This document shows positions 1-12,600 of a DNA stretch of 60,000 bases, piece after piece. Numbering within the stretch: the first letter of the stretch is position 1; every line of letters starts with the position of its first letter. Source of the stretch: Adiantum capillus-veneris (Eukaryota > Streptophyta > Polypodiopsida > Polypodiales > Pteridaceae); the NCBI GenBank assembly GCA_014529385.2, contig CM043966.1, positions 91,250,587 through 91,310,586 of the forward strand. Reading direction: 5' to 3'. The notes under the pieces were generated by a model that saw nothing but the letters and a program-made list of their open reading frames with translations, did no database searches and was not told the DNA's origin. A program made the translations under genes and the position numbers.

Positions 1-109
1 TCACAAATATGTAGACAAGTTTTGGGACTTACATCTCAAAGCCACTATCTTCAAAAACATGGATTTTGGAGAGCAAAAACAATAATTTTGCGCGGGCTTA
101 ACTGAAGAA

Positions 110-862
110 ATGGCGGAGTATGTCAACTCCCAAAGGCCACGCACCATATTAGCGGTTATACATCATACTATGGTGGCTTCTCGAATCAATTTCCAAATAG
201 GGGATAAGAGAACTTCTAAGCCCACGAAAAAGAAGGGTTCCAATGAGCCTAAGGGGAAGGACAATGTCCAAAAGTCTCCTAAGGGCAATTCCAATAAAAC
301 TAAGGAGAAGGGAGTTTACAAAGGTAAAAAGAAACTCTCTTCTGAAGAGCTTGAGCGTTATCGCAAGGATAACCGTTGTTTCAAGTGTGGCGAGCAAGGG
401 CATGTGTACCATGCTTGCCCCCAAAAGAACACCCGCCATGAGCCTCCTAGAGCTACCTTGGTTGAAATCCAAGAGGTGGACATTCACCACAAAGGATCTC
501 CTCTATGCCATTCTTGGGGAAAGGGAAGAGAACATGATGCTTTTATTCTCTTTGACCCTGGTTCTACTCACAATTTCATATCCACAGAGTTGGCCACCAA
601 GCTAGGCATACAAGCCTACGAGATGGGAGATGTCCTACCCGTAGATGGTGCTTTCAAGGGGCCAGAAGCTTCAGTCACTCCCTTAATTGGGAAATTGAGG
701 CTCCATGTCCAAAGCTATGTGGACAAAGAGGACTTCTTTATATCTCCTCTCAAGCATGAGGATGTAATCCTAGGGGCACCATGGTTTGATTGCATGGCTG
801 CCAATGTTAAATTCCCTGAAAGAAGAATCTACTTTAGGTTCAGGGAAAATATATGTACATAG
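110..862 (+). pseudogene. gag C-terminus and protease of element A1
   Basis: About 250 codons are open. A basic linker leads to a retroviral-type zinc knuckle, CFKCGEQGHVYHAC, near residue 90 (C-x2-C-x4-H-x4-C), which in this family binds element RNA in the capsid. The retropepsin domain follows, with its active-site aspartate near residue 149 in the context FDPGSTHNFIS; the usual chromovirus form is D-S-G, so proline here is probably a lesion or a divergent site. The frame changes at about 853, where the protease C-terminus continues in the next reading frame. The same domain is on the minus strand at 45518-46134. It is a retrotransposon fragment, not a host gene. Confidence 0.85.
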
Positions 863-1240
863 ATGCTAAGGAGTTGGGTAACACCATACCCATTGTACAT
901 ACACAAGCTTTCAATAAGTCAATAAAGAGCTCTATTTCCGTGTACATGATTTTTGTTAAATATTCGCAAAATGAACCTAATGCTTTAGCAAAAGAAAATA
1001 TAAACAATCACAAGGAATTAGAGTTATCCAATTTTCTCAAGGGGTTTCAAGATGTTTTTAATGACGATATCCCTTGTGAACTACCTCCTAAATGAGGCAA
1101 TGGTGACCATGCAATTGAACTTCTTCCAGGAAGTTCGCCGCCTAATAAACCTCCTTATAGAGTTTCTCAAGCTCAACAAGAGGAGATTATCTGGCAAGTG
1201 CATGAGTTGGCTGGTGAGAAGGGCATGGTGGCATGGTTAG
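853..1240 (+). pseudogene. Protease-RT linker of element A1, frameshifted
   Basis: The reading frame 853-1095 carries the protease C-terminus and the linker motif FQDVFNDDIPCELPPK, which in Ty3 elements comes just before the RT palm. It ends in a TGA at about 1093. The following stretch to 1240 corresponds to the start of RT but is spread over several frames, with a small insertion near 1210 relative to the copy at 25980 (GAGTTGG then an extra CTGG). This shows decay of a once-continuous polyprotein. Confidence 0.75.
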
Positions 1241-2519
1241 GCCTAGCTCATCTCCATTTTGCTCACCTGTGCTATTAGTGCAAAAGAAAGACGGCACATA
1301 TCGTATGTGTGTCGACTATAGAGCACTAAATAGGATCACTATCAAGATTAGGTTTCTCGTTCCACGGGTAGAAGACCTATTTGATAAGCTACAAGGGTCC
1401 ACCTACTTTAGTAGGATTGACCTAAAAAGTGGGTATCATCAAATAAGGATAGTTGATCAAGACATTGTAAAGACCGCATTTCGCACTACGTTTGGTCTTT
1501 ACGAATATATTGTCATGTCTTTTGGCTTGAGCAATGCACCAACGACATTCAATCGCTTGACGGAGAAGCTATTCAAGCCTCACCAAACCTTTATTGGAGT
1601 GTTCTTTGATGAGATTATCATCTACTCTAATTCATTAGACGAACACAAGCAACATCTCCAGGTAATATTTCAAGTTCTAAGAGAGAATAAACTTTATGTT
1701 AATCGAAAGAAAAGTGAATTTTTCTTGGAAGAGATTCAGTATTTAGGTCACATCATCTCTCAAGATGGCATCCAAATGGATACATCAAAGTTAGAGGTAA
1801 TAAAAGGATGGCCAAAACTAAGGAATCTTCATGAACTAAGAAGTTTTATAGGTATGTGTGCATACTATAGACGCTTCATAGAAAAGTTCCCACAAATTGC
1901 AAGACCATTACATGACCTAGCAAAGAAAAACGTTTGGTATACATGGTCTGCCAATGAGAACAATGCTTTCAAAAAGCTTATCTCTCAACATGTGCATACA
2001 CTACCGGATCTCTCAAAGCCATTTGAGGTCCAATGTGACGCTTGTGGTGATTGCCTTGGAGCTGTTTTTCTCCAAGAAGGGCATGCCATAGCCTATGAAA
2101 GTCGAAGGCTCGACCCTGTTGAGCAAGCTCTAGGAATATATGAAAAGGAACTCCTCGCAGTTCTACATGCCTTAGACTCATGGAAGCACTATTTATTGAG
2201 GACTCCTTTCATCCTGCGAACGGATCACCAAAGTCTTAAGTACTCCATGACGCAGACCAAGCTCTCCGACAAACAAATGAGGTGGGAAAATTTCCTTTCG
2301 CAATTTCATTTTCATATTGCTAACATTGCTGGTAAGAATAATCAAGTAGCCGATGCACTCTCAAGACGGCTGAGAGTAAATGCGGTTTCCATAGCAACTC
2401 ACAATGATCTATATTCTATGATAGATGAGTATGCTATTGATCGCGATTTTAGAGCTTTCATTAGGGAAGAAAAAGGAACCATTTACTTTACAAGATGGTT
2501 ATCTTCTCTATGGCAATAG
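1233..2519 (+). pseudogene. Reverse transcriptase and RNase H of element A1
   Basis: The frame opens at the RT fingers motif VRPSSSPFCSPVLLVQKKDG and runs through MCVDYRALN, the palm motif (PTTFNRL) and the catalytic loop, here FFDEIIIYS at 1602-1628. The second catalytic aspartate is replaced by glutamate; the copies at 26380 and in A2 keep FFDDIIIYS. RNase H follows (CDACGDCLGAVFLQ, ESRRLDPVE, YEKELLAVLHAL, RTDHQSLKY). The integrase N-terminal linker begins (NQVADALSRR), then the frame is lost near 2460 and ends at 2519. It would have copied the element's RNA into cDNA; the D-to-E change and the frameshift make this copy inactive. Confidence 0.9.
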
Positions 2520-2993
2520 ACTATGCGTTACTAACTCACTTCCTGTGAGAAAGTAATGTATGAATCTCATGCTCCTCCTTATGTGGGGCATAGAGGGATT
2601 CAGTCTACCCTAAAAGGGATTGAAACATAATTCTATTGGCCTACCATGAAAGCAAACACACAAGAGTATGTTTCTAAATGTGTGGTATGCCAAAAGATGA
2701 AGTTTGATAGAGGGAAGCAAGTTGGATTTCTTCAACCTTTGCCAATCCCTAAGTCACCATGGGAGAGCATATCCATGGATTTTATCTTTGGATTGCCTAA
2801 GTCTATCCATGGGAATACGGGAATATGGACGATAGTAGACAGGTTCAGTAAACAAGCTCATTTTATACCTGTCAAAAAGACTACCAAAGCCCATCAAATG
2901 GCAACCCTCTTCATTTCACAAATCTTCAAGTACCATGGCTTGCCAATGTCCATAGTGTCGGATAGAGATCCTAGAATGATCAGTAATTTTTAG
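2520..2993 (+). pseudogene. Integrase N-terminal zinc domain and first half of catalytic core, element A1
   Basis: Remains of the HHCC zinc domain are visible (HAPPYVGHRGIQS spread over frames, then CVVCQKMKFDRGKQ near 2680). The catalytic core follows with its first aspartate in SMDFIFGLPKS and its second in VSDRDPRM. The ORF then meets a stop at 2991-2993, where the A2 copy reads on through a tryptophan. The domain would cut and join element cDNA into chromosomal DNA. The frame is the same as the main RT ORF only after allowing for indels. Confidence 0.85.
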
Positions 2994-3035
2994 AAGGGTC
3001 TCTTTGAGAATTTAGGGACAAGGCTAAACTTCTCT

Positions 3036-3731
3036 TTGGCCTATCACCCGCAAATGGATGGCCAAAGTGAAAGAGCTAACCTAACAATTCTTGATCTACT
3101 AAAAGCCTATGTAACGGAAGTAGATCAAAGGTCCCAATGGGAGAAGTACTTACCCTTAGTGGAGTATGCCTACAATAACATTGTACATACTTCCATGGGA
3201 AAAGCACCTTTCGAGGTAATTGAGGGAAGATCAAAAAGTCCCCTGCTACTTAAGGTACACGGGAAGATCTTCGCTGCAGATGAGCATAGCCGAGACCTAC
3301 AAGAATCTTTTCAAAAGATTAAGGATGTTATCTCTATCTCACAGCAAAGGCAAATGGCTGCTGCTGCACAGAAGAGCCCAAGCCTTTAAAGAAAATGATT
3401 GGGTCTTACTAAAATTTCCCAAGGCTCGATTAAGGCACACCACGGGCAAGAATCCTACGGGACACCAAAAGTACTATGCTAAGTTAGCGGCCTATCAACT
3501 CAAGTTGCCCAACCATTGGCTCATACACAATGCATTCCATGTGAGCCTACTAAAGCATTACAAAGGAGAGCCACCTCAAGAACCAACTATTGAAGACCCA
3601 CTGGAGATCGAGGACCAAGAGGAGGTGATGCAACCCAAGTCCATTCTCCAACATGAAGATAAGGTACTAAGAGGCGGTAAGACTATCTGACGATATCTTA
3701 TTAAGTTTAAGAATTATTCTTTTGAAGATGC
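3036..3731 (+). pseudogene. Integrase C-terminal half and chromodomain-like tail, element A1
   Basis: The block AYHPQMDGQSERANL carries the third catalytic residue (the glutamate of the D,D-35-E triad). APFEVIEGR follows, and after a frame change (ORF 3220-3690) comes the GPY/F-like region with [14 protein letters not shown]. Immediately after a TGA at 3688 the sequence still encodes YLIKFKNYSFEDA, which matches the core of the chromodomain that gives chromoviruses their name and in that group targets insertion to marked chromatin. The assignment to chromoviruses rests on this tail and is moderately secure. Confidence 0.75.
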
Positions 3732-4149
3732 ATGCAAGGTATACAATTAAAGGATAACCTAAACCTTGTCAATGCTTACAATGCTTCCTTAGAGTAAGCA
3801 AATGTACAAATGTTTAAAATGAACAAAGTTTGTGTCTTATAAGACTCTCTTTTTCTTTATTGTGCACAAAAATGAAGTAGTATGCATGCTTAGATCAAGT
3901 TTGCGGAGACGACGTCTTCCAAACACTAAGTAGAGCTTGTCACTCTACTATGGAAGATTGATAGGACTAATGTACAGACATGCTTGTGGTAGCTTAGGCT
4001 CTCAAGCACCAAATGGATTAGTCATCCATTCTGGAACGATGTCGTAGGGTAACATAGGGATCCTCTTTTCGCTAGAAAAAGGACTAATGAATAGGCTTTA
4101 TCTCTTTATCCCATAGTCAAGGACGACTATGATTTCAAGAGGAAGGTAA
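3732..4149 (+). other. 3' untranslated region and polypurine tract of element A1
   Basis: No ORF is supported here. The stretch ends CAAGAGGAAGGTAA directly before the LTR, a plausible polypurine tract for plus-strand priming. Positions 3790-3798 (AGAGTAAGC, here uninterrupted) are the empty site matching the 9 bp target duplication of a small transposon in the A2 copy at 42493-42756. Confidence 0.7.
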
Positions 4150-5863
4150 TGTCATAATAACTAATATCTAATTCTCCTAAATGATTTTCTCATGTTAAAC
4201 TGATTATTTAATATGGGGAAGTGCCAGGGGAGAAAAAGCTAGAATATTGGTTAAGCTGGCAGACCGGCTATAATAAGGATCCAAAGGAGGGAAAATAGGG
4301 ATCCAAAGGGGGGGCCATCTACAAAAGAGCAATGTGCAACAATGGGCTTAAAAGACCCTAAGGTTCAGCCCATTAAGACTTCCAAAATGCTAAGGTTCCA
4401 AAATTCAAAGGTTGTGTCCAAAGGTCAAACATTAGGGAATTGGATGCTTTGTGTGTGTCACAAAAAATTCTTCATAATCCCTACATAGGAGGGGGCGAGC
4501 CTTGCAAGTAGGGGATGAGAGAGAAACTCACACACACACTCACAAGCTTCATTTGTACACAACGGGAGAGAGGGACACATGTCAGCTCCCTAGCCCAGAT
4601 TCCCACAAGTTGTACTCAAATCCTATTGGATGGCCTTGGAGCCTTGCAAGTAGGGGATGAGAGAGAAACTCACACACACACTCACAAGCTTCATTTGTAC
4701 ACAACGGGAGAGAGGGACACATGTCAGCTCCCTAGCCCAGATTCCCACAAGGTGTACTCAAATCCTATTGGATGGCCTTGGAGGTGGACCAATGAGAATT
4801 AGGCTAGAGTAAATCTAGTTTAATAAATTTAAAAAGACTTAATAAAAGAACCAATAAGAATTAAGATCTCTAGAAGACTATTAGACAGTCTCCCAAGGGG
4901 TCCAATGAGCATTCAGCAACCCAATGTCTTGCCTGATTCCTATTGGCCAATGAGAGTTTAATTGCATTTATTAATTACCTAAAGCTCTCACAAAAGGGGA
5001 AAGGGGGCACATGACAAAAGGCTATCACTTCTGTTGCTTAATTTCCATTGGCTAGGCCTGGGGAGGTCCAATAGGGCTATAGCATGAGCATTTAGCAAGG
5101 GGGGTCGACCAAGAGAGAGAGGGGACTGATTTTTGCAAGGCATTATCACACACACACTCACAGAATCTCATGTGTGAAGCAAAGAAGACTCTCTCTCCTT
5201 CTCAAGCGTTAATGGAAAGCTTACCACCTACTCCAAGCTTGTGAGAAGGGAGGCCTACACCAACAACTCTTGGCTTTGTGATGCAAATCCAACCAAGAGC
5301 CAACCTTCAATGCATGCTCATCTCCTCTACCATGAAAATTACTAAGCTAAGCTATGCTAATATGAGTGATTGTGTGAGGAGATGTATAGCTTTCTGGTAA
5401 GAATACTCCTTCTTCCTCTCAATCTACTCTCATACCCTGCTAGCTCTCACCATCTGCGAAGGTGTGTGAGGTCTTGGGTTTGAGACCGTGAGGGAATTGA
5501 TGTTGTGTTTGATAAGTGTTTTGCTTAGTGCATGAAGTTTCCATCTTCATTGCACTAGCTAGTCTTGAAGGAACACAAAGAATTGTATTGTTAAATGTCT
5601 CTCTTGATGGGAGAAACCATAATACAAAGCCTTTTGGAGGGGGGACCGGCTCCATGCAAATCCGGTCCTCAATTGTTGTCAATTTCTTAATTTCTCTCTC
5701 TTTTGAAGTATTGTCCATGCTATCTAACTAGGTGTTATGCTTTTAGTTGCTCTCTCCACCCAAGCACTCTTATTAATCTCATTAGATATCTATTCTAATG
5801 AAATGCTCACTATGTTCATGGTATTTTCCGCTACACACAAGTCATAGGTCATTAAATGTTACA
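4150..5863 (+). repeat. LTR of element family A (3' LTR of A1)
   Basis: The repeat begins TGTCATAATAAC and ends AATGTTACA, with the TG...CA ends expected of an LTR. It is matched in inverted orientation by 48174-49723 and by the split copy 40861-42141 plus 26964-27359. It is longer than 48174-49723 mainly because of a 142 bp internal tandem duplication. Immediately downstream there is no recognisable primer binding site, consistent with its being a 3' LTR. Confidence 0.9.
4499..4782 (+). repeat. 142 bp tandem duplication inside the A1 LTR
   Basis: Two nearly identical units (4499-4640 and 4641-4782) each begin with GCCTTGCAAGTAGGGGATGA and contain a CACACACA run. The other LTR copies have a single unit, so this arose after that copy diverged. 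Confidence 0.9.
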
Positions 5864-7900
5864 TTTATCCTATATGTAGTCATGGAATTATGCATTCATT
5901 GATTAACATTCAATTGTGTGTAATCTCACACACACCCATGCTTGCACATCTCCGTGGGAACATCCCGTAAGGAGATTTTTTAAAATTGAAAGCTTCTGTC
6001 CACTTTCCTGGCACGACGCAAACAACACCCTTGGACCCACATACCCACATTTCCACTGATCACTGTTGTTATTCCTGTTGTCCGTTATTGGTGCTGCCAA
6101 ATGAACATTCAACACACTCGCCAATATTGTCTAGACTCCATACTCAGTATCCGACCCTCCTGTGCTTGCCTTGGATGCTCTTGAAGAGGCCACACCGTCA
6201 ATTGCTCCACCGTGTAGCTCACAGACACCCGCTCTCTTAGGTGATCGACTTTTGCTTCCCTTAGGCTGCGTTGACAAGGCCAAGACCTACACACTTCCTC
6301 ACTCGCCCTAGCTATTTACACACAGCCAAAACGGGGGTAGTAGGTACTGCGGCCCCACATGATCTCGCTACCTACTACACACACAAACTTCCATTCCTAT
6401 GCACAAAGACCTGGCAACCTATCCTCTCTTTGACTCTCTCTCTCTGGCATTGAATGATGCCGCAAGCCTTATTACCTCATTGTATCCACTTCAAAAAAGC
6501 ACACCCCTCTTTTTCACTAAAATCCAAACCAGGGTCTTGTTAATCATATTCATGATGGAAGGCCACCAGGGTCTGCTGCAATTATGGCACAAGAAAAAGA
6601 AAAATCCACACACACATACATCCATCCAACTTTGCCGCTTTCTTGGCCCCTTATTTGCTCAACACACACAACAAGCTGCTCTCCCTTGCGATCTGCCTCA
6701 CTGGCAGTGTAGATGATAGTCAAACAAACCCCCTGAAGGCTTCAATGCTACAACCACATTGCAATGATTCGTGGGCCTCTTCCATTTCGGCCATGGATTC
6801 CATCAACAGGCCTGCAACTTGGCTAGCCATCAAAAGCATGGGTCCTCTGCCTTGGCCATACCCCACACACACAGTACACACAGCTCCATTGCAGTGATCC
6901 TAAATCCGATCTCGCCTCCTCCCTCTAGCTTCCTCTCTGATGTCCGGCTCATAATCGGCAAACTTGATCACTTGACACATCAAAAAGTCACAATAGTTTT
7001 TTATCAAAAAATATGATTAATTGACCAAGGAAGGAAGAATTCCCACCCGCTAGTAGTTCCCAAGCTAGTAAATGACATGAGAATTGATCAATTGGAGGGA
7101 GGAAGGTGGAGCGATCCTTACAAGCTTTGAACCCAACTAATTGCCTCCCTTTATGGCCACTCAAGAGCTTATCTATTATTGAATAAAGGATGGCAATGAT
7201 CATGCTTACATTCTTTTCACCTTGATTGTATTTGGCTATGGCTAGTCCTCCATCATGCTATATATGAGAGTATGGGAAATGAATTTTGTGGTTTTCATCG
7301 AATCATTGAAGATATTTGGAGTGGATACACCAAAATTGTAGGACTTATCCCTCCCTTGTTCTTTTGATATGTATGTCAAATGAGCATCAATTTTGGGTAC
7401 ACAACCATGAGGTAACAATAAAACTTTGGGTTTGTGATAAAGCTTGACATTTGTATAGCTCAATTTCAATGCCAAAGGGGCTAACTTTTTGGTAAATAAC
7501 CATCACAGTTTTTCATAGATTGCATTCAATCATGAATACTTTTAGTGCATATTTTGAATTCCAAATGTTTTGGTGCACTAATAATTGAGCTATATTGTAG
7601 AGGTATTGGCCAATGACATAAAAATATGGTTTTGGTTATCTCATGAGAGTTAAAAATTCACTCAGCCCATTTTCTATGAATGTCATATCTGCTATACATA
7701 AGCATGGTGTTGACATTGGTTGCATGTGGTTTCATTGTGTGATGGTTTCTATGCACAAAATGACCTTACTCGCACTAATAATTTTACTTGTGCATGGTTT
7801 AGTGTGCAATTTGCATTACACTAAAAGACAAATTCTTTTTGGTATGCATGAGGGCTACATTTTTGAGAGCTACAATTGACATTGCATGGATGTTTGGTGG
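5864..7900. other. LTR-adjacent duplicated segment, no confident gene
   Basis: This is neither element A internal sequence nor a primer site. Its mirror image at 46135-48173 preserves two short open stretches. One, minus strand here at roughly 6727-6846, reads like a 39-codon coding fragment (motifs MLLMASQVAGL and SIEAFRGFV). I cannot assign it to a family. It may be part of a host gene lying beside the element and carried along in the duplication. Confidence 0.5.
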
Positions 7901-9608
7901 AGAGTGTACATTAAAATTTGGATTTGACATTGCTTGTACCTTTTAGTGCTTGAATTGAATGCAAAAACCTTGCATAGCACTAAAATTGAGATTATTTGAA
8001 TGGCCATTTGAGCATAACATTTTTAGTGCTTACTTTGAATGATAAATGCTTAAGAGCACTAATGATGGATTTATTTCGAAGGGATGTGGCAAGGTTGGGA
8101 TTTCATTGATCCAATGAGGGAATTGGAATTGCAATATATTGCAAAACGTGGCTATTTAGAGCCGTTCACTTTCATTCCAACAAGTTGCAGTCATCTCTAG
8201 CTCATAGATTTCTCTAAAATTGTAAAATTTCATGTGAGCTAATTGTTAGCCAACTTTTTTGGATATCTTTAGAAATGTAATTTTGGCTTTCAAGAGCCAC
8301 TTCATTTCATTAAAGTTGCATTATTTCTAGCTCTTTGCTTGTTTTAAATTCCATATTTCATTTGAGCTAGAAATTGATCAACTTTGAATCATGCACAAGA
8401 GATTGTAAAAATTGCAAAATGAGATTATGTAGAAGCATTTTCTCTCTCATTTTTTGATGTGTATGTATACACTTGCTACTAAAGAGCACCATGTGCGTAA
8501 CTAAAGGCACTTTTTTCCCTAGGGGTTTTTCCTTTACTTTTTTCTATGAAATGTTAAAAACAATCCTCCATGAACTTCAAAAAGATGTAGCAATGTACTA
8601 ATAGATTAGGAGCTTTTTTATAGTTCTTAGACATGATAGACTTGGATGATTTATTAAGATTGGTCACATAGTTTCTAGGCTAGTAGGTTTATGAACTTGC
8701 ATTAGCCTAGGGTCATAATTGATTACTTGTGTTTTATGCACAAAACTGAAATTTTGAGTGGTTTAATCTTCATATAGTTTAGGTGTTTTTTTTCTTTATG
8801 TTGTTTAGTTTTTGGCGATGACGAAACCATCTTTTAGAAGTAAAAATTCACTTTGCATAATTGTTCATTGTACTTCATGTTTTATTCATCCTTGTTGGTC
8901 TTTGATACTCAAGACTTGTTCTTATGTTTTGCAGCTCAACATTCTTCCATGGACGTGCTTTCTACCATGGCACCGTGTTCTGTTTCAGTGGTACACGAGG
9001 ACGTGCGTCAAATTCATTAGGAGAAATATGAACCTTGCATGGGCCTTGTAAGGAATCCTAATTTTTAGGGATTAAGGCTAATGTTGTGTGGGGTTTAGGG
9101 GGCAAGGGCATTAAAGAAGGTAGTTTTGAGTAGGCTTTTCTAGCCTTTTTTTTAGACAAATGTAGGATGTGGACCTAAAGGGTTGCTTTCTCTCTCTAGC
9201 TTTTTTTAAAGTGAAGGAAGCATAGGGGTGTGTCCACATCAGCAATTCCGTGAGTCAAAAAGAGTCAAAATTTGACTTTTAAAAAAAAATTCATTTTTAT
9301 TTGTTTTTTACTTAAAACTCCCTCCCAACATATATACATATCCAAAAATCATTTTTTGACCCATTTTTTAACCCACAAGCTTAGAAAGTCCATTTTTTCA
9401 AAAATCTTTTCCCCCAAAAAGTAATAAACATTTTGTTCTCTCATCCTCCTCCCTCCTCTCTCCCTCTCCCTCTCCTCTCACTCTCTGCCCCTACCTTCCT
9501 CCTCCTCCCCAATCTCTCCCTCCCTCCTTCTCTCCTCCCATCCTGCTCGGCCTCTCTACCCTTCCCCCTCTATCTTTTCATCATTTGCCTCCTCACGCAA
9601 CAGCTTCC
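7901..9608. other. AT-rich intergenic DNA, no supported gene
   Basis: Short ORFs only, none with a recognisable motif. Phrases such as TTTAGTGC and GAGCTA recur many times between 7500 and 8400, which suggests old low-copy repeats. From about 9430 to 9600 the plus strand is strongly CT-rich (TCCTCCCTCC-type runs), as in a plant 5' untranslated leader, just upstream of the gene that starts at 9609. Confidence 0.5.
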
Positions 9609-12600
9609 ATGGTGCTCACGGACATCACAAATGGTTTGCTTCCACCACCACGTACTCCGCACACCAAAAGCATACATATTCGCTTACCCACAGCATTTGC
9701 ATCGAAGACCACTAGTGAAGGTGATCAAAGGTCATCACAGGAACGTCGCACCGCTTGTGAGACCAATGTTGACATTTGGGTGGATGGCCATTTGTATCTT
9801 TACGATCCTATAAGCCGCTTCCATCCACCGTTTAATAGCCTTTCCACATTTCTCAATTTCTTGGGAGGGGAGAAGCAGGCTTGTTAGGCTATTGCAAGCG
9901 GCTGTGTATGGGTGCAGGTGCTTCTTTGCATATGTGGATGCACGAATGTCAAGCTCTTCACCTCAAGACGACGGCATTACAAGAGAGTGTTGCCTCTTCG
10001 GAGAGGGTAGTTAAAAGTCTTGAACAACAAATGCAAAAAAAGGAGTCCCACATCCAGAAGCTTACCAACACCATCACATACTTGAAAGAAACACCCCTTG
10101 GTGCAAGGGAACGCAAACGCCCGTATTCATCCATTGAAACTCTTGCACATTCCGGAGGAGCACGCAAACGACGAGTTACAGCCACAAGGTGATTTGGTCT
10201 TTACTTGCATGCTGCATTCTTACTTCACACTATTCTCTAACATTTATGTTTATTTGTTGCTAGAAACTTCATCCAGGAGGTATGCGGTGGAACAAGCCAA
10301 GATAATCGAGTCAACCTTCTCACTAGTTGTCTCAATACCAAGGACGTTATTTCTATCTTACAATCACCTGGAGGTAAGCACATTAAGGATGCAGTCACCA
10401 AGGACCTTATGCGTAAATTAAGAAATGTGGTTAATGATGATGACGTTTAACAAGCTTGTGATGAGGCTGGAATCAACACCAAATCCTATCAAGCTATTTT
10501 TCAACTCCTAAAGGATGCCCTCAAAGAACATGGCATTGTGGAAAACCTATTTCCCGTTCCTCACAAGGTCAAGCTCGCAAAGAAGGCCACAGACAAAGAT
10601 GTGTTCTCCCGCATTGGGACATACCTACACATTGAAGACACAATGCCAACTTCCCTTTATGTGTTCTGCCGCATTGGGACATACCTACACATTGAGGACA
10701 CAATGCCAACTTTCCTTTATGCTTTGTGCGCAACAAAGACAAGGGGAAAAGGTAAGAAACAATCCATAAGACCTTCGAATAAGGGCTTTCCTTACACAAT
10801 GTGGAACAATATTTTCGTGGATCTTAGAAGGCTTCAAGAATCCATGTTTAGATTTTACGAGTTACCTGAAGAAGGTGACACACTTTACTTTTTTCTTTGG
10901 TATTATTCTTTTCATAGAAGCTGAAGTTTAAGGTCTTAGCACTATTTATTTTGTAGTACTTGGCACAAAAATCGCTTTTGTGCTGAAACTCGATGAGTGT
11001 CAAATAGTGATAGGCCGAAGGTTAGAGAGGCTAAGTGTCACTCTAATGAACGAGGCTCTTCTGCAAACCAAGCGAAGGGATTCAGTCGAGCCATATCCCA
11101 CCCTATCTTTTAGCGTGCAATCAGAGAAAGACATTTGGTGGTTGGGTGCTATTGAGGTGCCCAAAGAGACCAATGGAGTACTTTCGTGGATTTTTGAGAG
11201 AACTCCATGGATCACAGAAGTAATACACTCCCAAATTGCAGGTCAGAAGTTGGAGATTGAGGGCTTTGGTAGTTATGATGTGGAGTGGCACTTAGGTGGG
11301 GATTTGAAGACCATAAAGTGTTTGCTTGGCTGCAAACAAGGGGCTTCTTCTCTCATGCCTTGTCCATTTTGCACTCGAGGGTACAAACCTAATGGACAAA
11401 AATCACATAAGAGCACTGCAAAGGCCAATTACATGCTTCCATGGCAAGGGCATGGAGAACAAGGGTTAGATTGTCATGATGTCGGAGATGAAGGTAGAGA
11501 ATGGGAAGCGTCTATTCTGAGATGTCCCATGCTCAATGCCCCAGACCGTGATCAAAAGGACCACACTTGGAATCCAATCTTTCGATTTCCTCTATCGAAT
11601 GTACATTTTTGTACATTACACGCATTCATGCGTATTTTTGATAGGCTATTGAAGCTCCACATTGACTATGCTTTCACAATGAAACCGTTGGAAAAGTCCC
11701 AGGAAGCGATCGAAAGAGTGGAGGTACTCTTGAATTCCATTGGCTGTCACGGTGGAAATGTGTCTATAGTTGTTGCAAAGAATACAGGGGAGGCCCATGA
11801 AATTGCTCAACAAGTGTCAATGAGTGGACAAAAAGCTAGACACTTTTTGAAGAAAGTTTCCCAAGGAAAGCCAAGTCGATATGATGCTCAAAGCAGCTCC
11901 AACCAGCAGGCAGGTAACCTTTGGGAGCTTTGGAAGGAGTTATGCAAAGCTACTACTGACAATGATTCAAATGGCGAGCTTGCAAACAAGCGCAAGCAAG
12001 TTTGGGCCCATTTTGATAAAATGGTCAAGCTTATGAGCCTTAACAGCACAACAGAAGAACAACGGCAATCATTTCAAGAAGCTTTGGCGGATTTTACCAA
12101 GGTCTTCACCCTTTCTTGGGGTGAAAATAACATCACACATTACATGGTAAGTCATTCATGGTGTATTCATTACAAGGGATTGTTTTTATTTACTAATGTG
12201 GATCGTTTGCTCATGTGAACAACATATCTTGTTTGCGCATGGTGCATTTTTTATGCACAAGTATGGATCGCTTGAAATTTTTAGCACTCAAGGCATGGAG
12301 AAGTCCCATTATCGAGCAAGGGGAGTGTACTTCAAAAATACTCGACATGGTGGTGGAATGGTGCAATCCAATTATTTGGAGGAGATGTTCAACTGGTTTT
12401 TTCGCACAACATTTGCTCGTAAGCTCACAATGGAGCGTGCGTGACAATCCAAGATTGCTATTGAAGTGCGCAAATGGAGTCGTCAAGAGCATAGCAACAA
12501 GTGGCAAATGTCGCAAGGTCCCACCAAGCATGCTGCATGGCGGCGATGCAGAGTGCGACAAGGATCAAAGTGGATACTACGCGAGTCACTAAACGTGAAC

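Larger units (their letters stand above)
1..5863 (+). mobile_element. Element A1: 5'-truncated, decayed Ty3/gypsy (chromovirus-like) retrotransposon with 3' LTR
   Basis: The domain order is zinc knuckle, protease, reverse transcriptase, RNase H, integrase and a chromodomain-like tail, followed by an LTR that starts TGTCATAATAAC and ends AATGTTACA. The 5' LTR and gag start lie outside the window. Coding is broken by frame changes near 850, 1100-1230 and 2460, by stops near 2991 and 3688, and by a changed RT catalytic residue, so this copy is dead. A purine-rich tract (AAGAGGAAGG) directly precedes the LTR. A second copy of the family (A2) lies inverted at 26964-49723, and a loose RT fragment lies at 25916-26963. 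Confidence 0.9.
4150..7900 (+). repeat. Left arm of a large inverted duplication (LTR plus 2 kb of flank)
   Basis: The LTR 4150-5863 and the following 2.0 kb reappear, reverse-complemented and highly similar, at 46135-49723. Homology stops at 7900 at the hexamer GGTGGA, beyond which the two copies differ: this copy continues into AGAGTGTACATT, the other into element A gag. The arms are about 38 kb apart. Confidence 0.9.

Noticed and set aside
7643-7879. 78-codon ORF repeated at 46156-46392
   Set aside because: Conserved only because it lies in the inverted duplication; composition is not convincingly coding.
9433-9813. Pro/Ser/Leu-rich ORF before the transposase-like gene
   Set aside because: It translates a CT-rich leader and runs out of frame with the better supported coding frame from 9609.
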